A stretch of DNA of 64,000 nt from positions 8,897,860 through 8,961,859 of the forward strand of contig OX387604.1 of the NCBI GenBank assembly GCA_947568835.1. Reading direction: 5' to 3'. Shown one piece after another: positions 37,101 to 47,243 of this stretch (position 1 is its first letter; each line of letters starts with the position of its first letter). The translations under genes were made by a program, and so were the position numbers. Below the pieces are notes generated by a model that worked only from the letters and a program-made list of their open reading frames with translations, did not search any database and was not told where the DNA came from. Origin of the DNA: Protonemura montana (lineage: Eukaryota; Arthropoda; Insecta; Plecoptera; Nemouridae).

Positions 37101-40100
37101 GAAAAAATGTTAGAGGAGCTGCGGATGCTTCCGCCCTGCTCACCTTCGTTGATGGTTGCCAACAACAGGCTAAGCAAACGAAAGCAAAATCCCAGCAAGA
37201 AGAAATCTAGAAACCTTATCAAGGTATATCATCAGGTAATTGCTCTATATACCATTCCGTTTATGCTGACATTATAACCAGGAAATGAGCTTATAATGTA
37301 TACAATCTGATTTTAGGAACAGAAAGCAGACATGGATTATGGAGATGATATCAACCCGATCTCGAGACTTATTCAAATACAGCAAGCAAAGAAAGAGCGC
37401 GAGCCAATCTACACCCTAGTAGAAGAAAGGGGTGTTCCACGGAGAAGAGAGTTTGTAATAGAAGTAAGTGAAGTACTACAGACTTGCCACTTGCTAAAGC
37501 TTTCCTTCCTTCCTAGTAGTCGAGGATGGATATGTTTCTGTACTCATTGAGCATCCAAGTAAACTCTTAAGAGTGGCAGTCTACTCCTATTGTAAACAAA
37601 ACACAAATAGGCAGATCTGATGTTCGTTCTAACCAATGGTGAAAAACAGATTTTCTTGCGAACGACTGAACGCTTTGGAAAACCATTTTGAAATTGAAAT
37701 CTGATGAATATGTTTTACTATATATACCAATTACCAAAACATCTGACATCAACAAGATTTCAAAATCCATGACAGACAAAAACATTTAGCTCTTTTTTCA
37801 AGTTATGAAGTTTTTTCAAACTCGGAAGTGTAGTAGCATCCTTTGAATGAGCCCCTTGATTTGCAGGTTTCGGTGGGTCTGCACTCGGCAACAGGAGTCG
37901 GTCCCAACAAGAAACTGGCCAAGCGGGCGGCGGCTGAAGCTCTCCTGTTGCAGCTAGGCTTCACTCGAGCTTCCCCTCAGCTGAATAAGGCTGCGGTGAA
38001 AGCGGAATCAGCCCACGAAGAAAAAAGCAGAATGGTGAGACATTGCAATTGGTGTTAGCAGAGATTCGTTGGTTTCATTGACATGTACCGTATTAACTCC
38101 CTTATATGTAATTTTGTAGGTCCTGAAGGTATGTAGAAGTTTTTTTTCTCCCTAAGATAGCATGTAATCATTTGAAAAATTGGAAAACCACATCTTGAGA
38201 CAACAAAATCTAATTACAGGTTACTCACACAAGTAGGAAAATACATAAACAAGATTGCAACTAATTCAAATGCTTTTCAGAGGCTGCATTAATGCTCTGA
38301 CATTGTTTTATTCAAATTGCTAACAAATTGATCTCCCCTGAGGTTATTTTTTTATTTTTTTTATTTTATTACTTTGATTTGACACTTATGCCTGTGGACA
38401 AAGTTTGTACAGTACAATACACTGGTATTGTTTACTATTACTATATTTAATATTACTATTCTTTATACTAGCAATAATTAAATAATTAGTTAGTTAGTAC
38501 TTTATTTGCTATTTTTTTTAACGCTCTCACGTCATTTGGTGGAGGGTGCACTGCGCTTCCCGGCAGGCTGTTCCACTGCTGAATTCCATCTGCCACAAAA
38601 GAGTACTTCCCCACATTAGTTCGGCAGTTTTTGGCCATTAACTTCAAGCAGTGGTCCGACCTGCCAAGACGCTGTGCACCTTCTAGCCTTGCACCAATTT
38701 CAGTCCACACAGTATGCCCTTCCAATGACTTGTACATAGTACAGAGTTTTGCCACCCTTCTTCTCTTTTCCAATGTTGGCCACTGTAGGTTCTTCAACAT
38801 TTCAGTTGGACTGTATTTCCGGCCGTGTTTGCACAGAACGTGCCTAACCGCCCTTCTCTGAACTCTTTCCAGCGCTTCTTTCAGCTTTTTTGTGTATGGG
38901 TCCCATACTGGGGCCGCATATTCAAGCATGGGCCTACAACAACAAACCTAAGTTTTTTATTTCCCTTTTTTACAATGTTCTCGACATGGTCATCCCAGTG
39001 GAGATTATACTTGAGTATTACTCCTAGGTATTTACAATTTTTTTCATAATGCAGCTGAACATCATTGAGTTTGTAATCATAGCAACTAACATGTTTTTAT
39101 TTGTAAATTTGATTAGCTGGCTTTTTTCACAGTTAAGTTTCATATTATTAGCCTCTACCCATTCCTCCTCATATTTTATATTATTTTGTATCATTACATG
39201 ATCCTGTGGGCCTTTTATTTCGGAGTACACTACACAGTCGTCGGCAAAGAGCCTTATTTTACAAGTTAAATTTTTTCCAATGTCGTTTATAAAAATTAGA
39301 AATAGCAGGTGCCCTAGTACGCTCCCCTGAGGTACGCCAGACGTTACTTCCAGTTCATCCGATAGGACTCCATTAATCTTTACCACTTGGGTTCGTCCTT
39401 TCAACCATTCTTCTATCCATTTGCAAACCCTTCTGTCGATACCTAAGTCACCTACTTTCTTAATCAGCTTTCTATGGGGGACTCCATCAAAGGCTTTGGC
39501 AAAATCTAGCAGTACTGCATCTGCTTCTCCCTTTTGTTCTATAACATCAGACAGATCTTCTATCAAACCAACTAATTGCGAGTCACAAGAGTGTTTCTCC
39601 CTGAAGCCATGCTGAGCTGGTGTGAGGATATTGTTTGTCTTTAGGTGGTACCTCACATATTTCGATATAAGTGTTTCCATTATCTTACAGAGATTGCTTG
39701 TCAAGCTAATTGGTCTATAGTCTTCTGGTTTATTCTTACACCCTCTTTTAAAAATTGGGGTCACACATGCCTTTTTCCAGTCTTTTGGTATCATACATTG
39801 TTCAATTGACATCTGAAAAAGTGCCAGGAGATATGTTGCTATTTCTTCTATTACTATCTTCAAAAGGTCATTACTGATACCATCCAGTCCTGGCGCTTTC
39901 TTGCTTTTCCTATTTCTTATTTCCCGTACAATGCCCTGTATACTCATTGTAAACTCTCTTTGGTCATCAGATTGGCTTTGGTATGGAGTGTCACTTTGCT
40001 CCTTAGCACCAAATACACTAGCATAATGCTGATTTAACATGTTTCCAATTTCTTGGTCTCTCGTAGCTTGTATCCCATCTTTTACTAGCACATTTATCCT

Positions 40101-42875
40101 ATTTGGGCCTCCTTTCTTCTGTCTAAGATAAGAATAGAATTTTTTCCACACTGTGTTATGGCTTCTGACATTCTTGTCCTCTTCGTCTTGGTCCTTCCTA
40201 CTTCCTGCATCTAGTAAACTTTCCATGTACCTGTTGTGCTCAGTCCTTATGTCTCTTAGTAATTTATCTCCATGTTTTTATAACTAATACCATTAAGTTT
40301 CCTATTTCTATAAAGTTTTTTTACTTTTTCTTACTTGTCTCTTAATGTATTTCGTGTAGTAGGCTAGGTAGTTGTTCGGTTTTACTATTCTGTTTGGTAT
40401 AAACGTATCCTCGACATATTGTAAGATGTCTTTCATAGCCACCCAGCGTTCCTCCACAGAGAGCTCCGACTCCCACTTGCTAAATGACTGCCTAAGAAAT
40501 GCCTTGGCTCCCACAATATCAGCCTTACTAAATACTTTAAATACTAGATCCTCCCCGCCATTCTTTGGTACGTCTTGTAATAATATGCACTAATATGTAC
40601 TTGTTTGTGTTGTGGTTCCAGGGAGCGATTCCAGATGAAGATGGCCATCAAGAAGCCCCCACTCCCGGTGGCAGCAGTGGTCGCCAACTAGTGCCAGGGA
40701 TCTTGCTTATGTCCGACACTTCTGCTACTTCAACAAAAAGTTCTGGTAAGAATGTTCTTTTGTCGATACTAGAATTTCACCAGCACGGCGCTTGCGATCT
40801 TTAAATGTGACTGGTTCAATTTCTGTTTCTATTGAACTAAACTCTTAAGCTGGGATTGGAACTAAAATTGAAACTTGGATCAATTGCAGTGTAGCAGGCT
40901 AGTGAGTTGAGCTATTGGCATGTATTTGTCACCCATCAGTTATTGGTCATCATTTGAGAACCCTGTCTGCGTTCGTCAGTGAAACGGGATTGAATAGGAA
41001 TAAAATTCCCAAGAGAAATGAAAAAAGTCTGAATACACCCACCACAATTATGTTAATTAATGGCAATATTTTTTTCTCCATAGGACTGAATATTCAAACC
41101 ACCGCAGCTATTGCCAAAGAGCTATTGAATGGCGGCAAGTCGCCAACGGCAGATGCACTAGCAAAGTCTCATCAAAACAAGTCACCTGCCAAGCTCGCTC
41201 AAACCTCTCACCAAGCTGTTCGACCAAAGGAACAGCTCATGTACTTGGGTCAGCTCCTAGGCTTCCAAATACAATTCAGTGACTTTCCCAAGGTATGCAT
41301 CAGGCTTTGCCTATAAGCAGTGTCTGTGTTTGAAAACGTTTTTTAATTTTTCTGAAAATCTCGAGTGTACAAACAAAATTTACTGTTTTTTTTTTAATTG
41401 TTTCTTGACTTATAAATAACTTTGGAGACTTAGGGTTTTAGTATCACAAACTTCTTCAATTTTCACCAACGACACTGTAACAGCTAGCATTTTTACAGCT
41501 ATTTGACTTTTCATACACAGATTACATGCACACAGGCTTAAAATCAATAACTGCTTGTTAATAGAGATGTGTGTGGCACTTGCATCAGTAAGCTGCCTCA
41601 CCAAAAGAATATCCAAGTAACCACTTTGTGTAGTGTAATGTGCAATATGTGAAGTCTCAAAATCTACTTTATCTGATTTTACTAAAACCTCTTCTCGAGG
41701 TAGTCTCTGCAATTAAACTGTGACTGATTGTAACTAGAAAACATTAAAGGAAGTCTCTGATTTACTTATCAGGTTCTGTATGTCGAAATGTGTGTCAAAA
41801 TTACCAATTAATGAAGTATACCGTTGAAAAAAAAATGGACGACGAAAATTGGAAAAATCTTTATGACCTCTCCCTGCTAGCTTGACATCACTCCAAGGTC
41901 TACAGTGGCAGAATGCGCTCACCCAGGTGCCCACTTGTCGTGGCTCTCAGTTTGGTACATCGTGCTTGCAATTGAGTCGTATTGTTTCATATCAGTGTAA
42001 AAATAGTAGGATGACCATAAAGTTTACACTCTGGATCCAAAAGACCTTAGGGCTAATGCTGTCGCTGTCGTTAATATCCCTGGAGCAAAGTCACGCAAGC
42101 AGCATGCTGTCAAACAGCAACTGGGTGATAAATGAGCCCGACATTATTTCAGACTTTATTTTTAACGGAAGATTTCATTGGTTGGCGTATTTGACAATTC
42201 TTATAAGCAAATCAGACACTAACTTTTCAATCATAATCTGCAGCTTCTAATCATTCAACACTATCGTAGCACGTTTACATCGATAACTACCATTGTTAGT
42301 TACAATACAGTTGAACTACATTGAACGTGATGGTCTGAGTTTTTAGAGGTTGTTTCCAAAAACTCTGTGTGTTTAGCTCGGCCGTGGATATCTTTAATGC
42401 CTGGTAATCTGCCGTGTCGCAGTGCCGCCCTTCACGCAGCATAAAAACTCTTCAAAACGTCTACATTCAATCTTTCTAGAAAACCCACGTTTTGTTCATA
42501 AAAACGGCTTACAGCCTTGAACCTTCTTTGGGGTGCTAGTGTAATTGCAAATTTCTGCTTGTATTGACTGTGACTGATAACCCATTTATATAACTATCCC
42601 TAAGTGATAATCTCCTTTGCAATACAATTTTGAAATTTACCTTAACTTAATTGAATGGTGTTGTTTCTGTTGATTAGGGAAACCACAGCGAGTTCTTGAG
42701 CCTAGTCTCCCTATCCACGGACCCACCACAAGTGTGCCATGGTGCGGGCGCTACAACAGACACGTCCCATGACCAAGCTGCGCTGAAAGCATTAAAGGCG
42801 CTTGCGGAAATGGGCTTGGACTCGGTAGCTCCTTCCGGCCTCATGGATTTGGGGGCGGCGGCTCCAGATACGTAA
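31197..42875 (+). CDS. stau: Staufen double-stranded RNA-binding protein, 12 coding exons
   Basis: RNA transport, localisation, translation and decay factor that binds dsRNA stems. Coding exons: 31211(ATG in exon 31197-31286)-31286, 31623-31780, 32650-32857, 33045-33202, 34094-34298, 36537-36733, 37080-37235, 37317-37463, 37867-38034, 40622-40745, 41084-41292, 42678-42875; frames join throughout, giving 667 residues. Five dsRBDs are seen: dsRBD1 about 63-133 ([25 protein letters not shown]), dsRBD2 about 150-258 ([22 protein letters not shown]), dsRBD3 about 280-350 ([15 protein letters not shown]), dsRBD4 about 392-458 ([27 protein letters not shown]), dsRBD5 about 586-650. A Staufen-swapping motif ([18 protein letters not shown]) precedes dsRBD5. 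dsRBD2 lacks the large insert of Drosophila Staufen and resembles vertebrate STAU2 (RGLYNQ at the junction). The intron after 34298 begins GC. Exon 7 may instead end at 37223. Upstream exons may add N-terminal residues, because the frame is open before the ATG. Confidence 0.95.
31814..31943 (+). repeat. tRNA-like sequence inside a short inverted repeat
   Basis: A 13-base inverted repeat (acctctcaaaaat at 31814, atttttgagaggt at about 31930) encloses about 100 bases that contain an A-box-like gtagcttaattggttaaagc and a B-box-like gggttcgtctcc at spacing typical of tRNA. The acceptor stem is imperfect and the B box has T for the usual A, so it is more likely a tRNA-derived SINE head or tRNA pseudogene than a working tRNA. 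It starts 34 bases after the donor of Staufen exon 2. Confidence 0.5.
33203..34093 (+). other. Staufen intron 4 with open frame upstream of dsRBD2 exon
   Basis: AT-rich intron. Its last 234 bases (33860-34093) are open in the same frame as the following exon. I assign them to intron because joining 33202 to 34094 gives a junction that matches STAU2 (YNQ then KY), and because the composition is not clearly coding. Confidence 0.5.
35107..36312 (+). mobile_element. Nonautonomous hAT DNA transposon with 8-bp target duplication
   Basis: Element 35115-36304 (1190 bp) is flanked on both sides by GTTATAAG (35107-35114, 36305-36312), a perfect 8-bp target duplication as made by hAT transposases. Its ends are imperfect inverted repeats: tagagccacgattatatggtg on the left, and the complement of caccataaaatcttggctcta on the right. 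Inside, on the plus strand near 35745-35870, one frame reads [15 protein letters not shown] then [16 protein letters not shown], which resembles a BED/CGGBP1-type zinc finger in which the second Cys and both His positions are lost. No transposase catalytic domain is present. It lies in Staufen intron 5. Confidence 0.85.
38486..40574 (-). mobile_element. 5'-truncated, inactivated jockey/CR1-like LINE (reverse transcriptase)
   Basis: Antisense insertion in Staufen intron 9. The main frame (about 40226-39060) has reverse-transcriptase motifs in order: [47 protein letters not shown] and the catalytic FADDCVV. The linker upstream (40574-40311) and the C-terminal part (38929-38486, [15 protein letters not shown] onward) are in other frames. 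The endonuclease domain is missing, as in 5'-truncated copies. There are at least two frameshifts (near 40310 and 39060) and a small deletion near 38935, so it cannot be active. Pro is expected where GHLLF has His. No target duplication was identified. Confidence 0.92.
41744..42229 (+). mobile_element. Foldback MITE family, copy 1
   Basis: Long imperfect terminal inverted repeats of about 50-60 bases: the left end begins ttaaaggaagtctctgattt and contains tgtcaaaattacc; the right end, read in reverse complement, begins ttgaaaagttagtgtctgat. The core, with motifs such as cagaatgcgctc and cacttgtcgtggctctcag, matches the reverse complement of the element at 50255-50707. No open frame of note. 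It lies in Staufen intron 11. Superfamily uncertain. Confidence 0.7.
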
Positions 42876-45492
42876 GTAATATTGATTGGCATTAATTGGA
42901 TTAGCATTTTTGTATGGTTACATGATGGTTTTCCTGCAGATTCAAAACTGGATTATAAACTCCTGAAAGTTATTTTCTTTGGATTACCTCGGAGTTTCTT
43001 CATTTTTCTTTTGTGTAGTATTTTTTTATTTTCATAAGGATTAAGGCCGAGTTAAAATTACCATTAAACTCATTAGTATTTGGCAAGTATTTTTTATTTT
43101 CATGAAATAATAGCAAGCTGTTTCTAACCCATGGATTTTATTTACAGAATCCATGTGATTGCTGGCCTTCCACAGCAAAAATGAAAACTGAAAAATACAC
43201 AAAGTGGAATTTTGCAAACTATTTCTATGCAGGCTTCTTTTCAAAAGAAACTGCTGAATATTGTAGAAATTATCGTTAATATTGAACAATTATTACGATT
43301 TTAATTTTAATTTATTGTCGTTTATTGTCCGTTGGTTACGTAGAGTATATGGGCGGGACCGTAGCTCATACGCAGGCTTGTGCTTGTTATTAGGCTGGTG
43401 TAATTTGGAATCTATTCTCCAGTTTGGTTGCGTTATTCCAAGATCATCTAGTTGTAGATCACTCGAGAAGAATTTGACGAGGAGCCTACTTTTCCTGTTG
43501 TCACAACTCACAACCATTCATGGTCCTCAAGTTCTACAGACTTATTATTTTGATCGCTGTAGTTTTTTTATGCATATTTGTTCTGGTTTTGTAGAGAAGA
43601 CAAGTTCAGTGCACAAAGTATAAAATGGAAACACTTGCATATACGTTTTACCCCGCTGATATACCAGCATAATTCAGCCGAAAGAAAAAAAAACGTAATA
43701 GATAGGCACATTGTTACTGATGTTGCTTATCATTTGTTTTGGTTAAGGATGATGGTTCCTGTTAGCTTCTTTGAAAGTGCTCTTCTGCTAGAAAAAATGA
43801 TCTGTAGGTGTTATTTTATGTAGGATCCCTTTTATAAGGTTATTTATTTTTCTTGGTAATGTCATGGTCATGGTACATGTCATGGTCACATTGCTGTTAC
43901 AGACTAAAGTAAAAACAGGATACAAAACATGCAGTAGTTTTTAGCTGTATCGTCTTTAATTTTGCAGAAAATATTTGTTAGACACAAAAAATATGAAATT
44001 AAATGTTCACTACATTACAAAATTGAGTTATTTTCATTCTGCCCTTCATTGATGTACCAACCTAATGACTGCTTTATAAATAAAAATTTTGCTAGTGTTG
44101 CACATTATTAATATTTGTTTGTTTAAAAACCAGAAATTAGGTAGTTATGTAAGTCACTTCAATGTGGTTTTGCGATGAATAACCACTGGTATTGCTTTGT
44201 TTGCTATGAAGGTATCTATGGTTTCCTTGGCTGTAGTACCTTCAATTGTTAAAATGATCAGAGTTGCTGATGTTTCTATAGTAGTAGTTATCTCCATTAC
44301 CCTATTTGCATCAGTGCTAAGAACTTGATTCCTGTTACATTTTTGAACATTAAACCGGAAGACCAAGAATGGAAATAATGTTATTATGTTTATTGACACA
44401 GACCTATATTCTATGGTCTTGTAACGTCTTGGCTTAGCTTTGATGATAATTTATGAAATTGTAAAAATTTGTACAAATAAAAAAATGTTGCCTGCAAAAA
44501 ATTGGAAGAAAATGTTTGAAAGAACGAAGTTGTAATTTTTCAATCTAATTCCTCTACAAGTGAACTGTGATGTCACCCACACTTCAACCTGGGACTGGCT
44601 ATTGCTAAATGTAGGAGTGGAAATGGCTGGGGTTCTTTCAGTACTTGGGATCTTATAAAATTTCCAAGCTGAAACAGAAGTGCCTCTAGAAAGTGGGCAT
44701 GGCATATCTTTAACTTGGACTGAAGACTCTTGAACTCTTAACTTTACTGAAGTTAGTTTACTGATATGGTATCCTGGCATGGAATCCTGTACCAAACTCC
44801 TACCAAATTTAAATCCCAGCAGGCCCCACTAGTCATTTTTTTTGTAAAAAATTTTGAAGTTTTATTGAAATTGCATGAGTAAAATCATCCACGGACATAG
44901 TAAGCAGCCAGTTTACAGAGAGTCGGAGTTACTGAAAAACAGGAGTCCGAGAGAATGTGATTCTCCAGATCTACATAGCCTGGCAAGGGCCCATATTTTT
45001 CTCGCAAGCATTTTAAAATAAAACCCGCCCGGTTATTCATGCAAACAATCAAAGCTGGTACCTGATATTCTTGATAATAATTCATTGGCCTGAGTAAGTG
45101 CCAGAATTTAAAATGTTTGCATGAGGTGCACTTGCACCTTGATTTAAAAATGCCAAACTCCCTTTTATGTGGTGGTTTCAAAACAATTTATGTGTGCCTG
45201 TTTCATCAACCCTCAGCCTCACCTACCGTCCACTGCTTGTTGAATGCAGACTGTTGACTTCATTGATACACAAGTATTGGCCTGGCATAGGAGCTGTAGC
45301 AGGAGAATTCGTCGCGATGTCCTCATCAATACACATAGCCATATCGTTATTTTGTTCTTGGAACTCTGCATAGATTGCATTCTTTAAACTATTTAGAATC
45401 TATTTTTTAATTCATTAACTACCTTCCAAATCTATTCTAAAAACTGTGCAAAAACCACTGCCTTCTATTTTCAAAATGTATTGTTACTATAA
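42876..45492. other. Staufen to CFAP20 convergent interval, no gene seen
   Basis: Holds the 3' UTRs of Staufen (from the left) and CFAP20 (from the right); polyadenylation sites were not fixed. The minus-strand frame 45181-44885 contains a CxxC pair and a plausible composition but no family I recognise. Confidence 0.4.
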
Positions 45493-46979
45493 TTAGGACT
45501 TGACTTTATTCTGTATTGGTAAGAAGAGTTTAAATTCTGCAGGAAGTTCATCCTCAGAATAGAGCCGGTCAGAAAAGTAAACGCGGCGGATACGGCAATT
45601 GGCATGTATCTGTACTCGAAGGGTTTCAATGTAGTTGGTGCCGTATGCTCGACGAGTGAAGTCCGCTAAATTGAATTGTATTTGATTCCATCCATCATCT
45701 AGCCGCATCGGCATGGTACAAATGAATGGCTTGACACGAGTCGTGGACTGATAGTTGCTTGCTCGAAATCGTCGCCGAACGTTTTTGTCGTCCAATACCT
45801 AATAAAAAAAAAATATGGTTGTGTTGTTTCACAGATATCAAAATACCAACAAAATTTAATATTCCTTACAGAAAATTACTCTGAAATGTGAGTCCACAGA
45901 TATAATATATGTTAATTTTATTGTTAAATCAATATACCACTTGAATCTCTCTCTATCAAACTGAAAGATTATTTACCTGCAAAATCCAAACCCATTAGGT
46001 GCAAATAGAGCTCCATGCAAGTAGAGGCATAAAACAGACAAAAGATTTAGTCCTAATTGCAAAGATGCTTCATCTCCATTGGCTCATCTCGGTGATGCAG
46101 ACTAGCTAACTTTCGTCGATAAATAAAAATAATCATTTTCTTGCCAAAGAGAGTCCATTTATGTTGTTGAGATAAATCGTAATATTTTAAGAGCTCAATT
46201 TTGCGAATGTATGATCGAGGCTGGAGATATCCATAATATATTTATTGTGGGTAGCAAAAAACTTCTTCAGCTTACTCATGGGCACCATCTAGCCCCTGTG
46301 AACTGAAAATACTTTCATTCTTTTGAAGTGGTGGTTCTTGACAGTGGTACTTTTTAAAGGTATGCATGTTAGTATGCAATGTAGACATAATGCAGAGACC
46401 TCCAAAAAAAGTGTGCCCCAAATTTTGCAATTTGAGTGTTAAGTATTGGATTTTTGGGTAACATAAGATTTTACATAATTTCTGGTGCTCTAGGCTACAT
46501 CTGATGCTTTAGATAGGTAGGTGTGTGGATGTTTATTCAAAATATGCAATATCAGAAATATTCTTAACACCATCAATCAACTGTACAATTTGCAAAGAGA
46601 AGCAAAAGAAGTGTAAGAAAAAGTGATCAGGCCATTATCATGCAAAGCGTGCATTTATTGGAGCAAATAAAAACAAAGAAAAAAATATTTTTAGTCTTTG
46701 TACCTGTACTTCAAATGTGAAATATTTCTTCAAATTTTTGATGATCATGACAAGAAATGGTAATTTAATTCCCAAAGTTTGTTTAGGTTCTGCTGGGCAA
46801 GTAATATACGTGGTTGTTACATTTGTGCCAACAAGCTCAAGCACCAATGACTGAATATCATTGTCAGTAATTCGCTTAATATGCCCATTGCGTACTTTTT
46901 TATCCCAAATTTGCAGTGGTTTGCTGCCAATGCTGTAAAGTATAGACAGGAATCCACTCTGGAATGTATTTTTGAACAT
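45493..46979 (-). CDS. CFAP20: CFAP20 (cilia- and flagella-associated protein 20), complete, 2 exons
   Basis: Small, extremely conserved axonemal and centriolar protein (Drosophila Bug22) needed for cilium stability and motility; it bridges the doublet-microtubule inner junction. Exon 1 46704-46979 encodes residues 1-92 ([20 protein letters not shown] onward to FTFEVQ) with donor CAG|gtacaa. Exon 2 45493-45798 encodes 101 residues from [12 protein letters not shown] to the stop. The total of 193 residues equals the usual family length, and nearly every residue I compared agrees with the animal consensus. The frame is open for 49 codons upstream of this Met, but the conserved start is MFKNTF, so that stretch is taken as 5' UTR. 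Divergent neighbour of SHQ1, 264 bases away. Confidence 0.97.
45799..46703 (-). other. CFAP20 intron, no gene seen
   Basis: AT-rich intron with no supportable feature beyond its GT and AG ends. Confidence 0.6.
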
Positions 46980-47243
46980 AGCTAAATAATTAAGGCAGAT
47001 CACACAATCTCCAGGGTTTTTATAGTATATCTTGCAAGTTAGCTTGCAAAACTCGTAATATATTTCTTTGGAAACAAACATAAACAAATTAATTAATATC
47101 GCCAGCTGACAACATCCAAACAACAACTGCGCGGTGATAACTAAGTCACGTGCTAGATCACGTGGTGCTGTAGACAGTCACTTTCAAAGGTCACGTTCTC
47201 ATACCTCGTGCAACTTTGACGGATCGGTACGCGCCGAGGTACG
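46980..47243. promoter_or_regulatory. Divergent CFAP20 / SHQ1 promoter with two E-boxes
   Basis: Only 264 bases separate the two divergent start codons, so both 5' UTRs and a shared promoter must lie here. Two canonical CACGTG E-boxes lie at 47147-47152 and 47159-47164 (contexts gtcacgtgct and atcacgtggt), 12 bases apart, as bound by USF/MITF/TFEB/Myc-type bHLH factors. No TATA box is obvious. No convincing RFX X-box was found, although CFAP20 is a ciliary gene. Confidence 0.6.

Noticed and set aside
44885..45181. 99-codon minus-strand frame with a CxxC pair next to CFAP20
   Set aside because: I considered a decayed piggyBac-type transposase, but the motifs do not line up convincingly and no terminal repeats were seen.
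46980..47126. 49-codon in-frame N-terminal extension of CFAP20
   Set aside because: The family start MFKNTF is nearly invariant and the total from it equals the usual 193 residues; the extension is probably 5' UTR.
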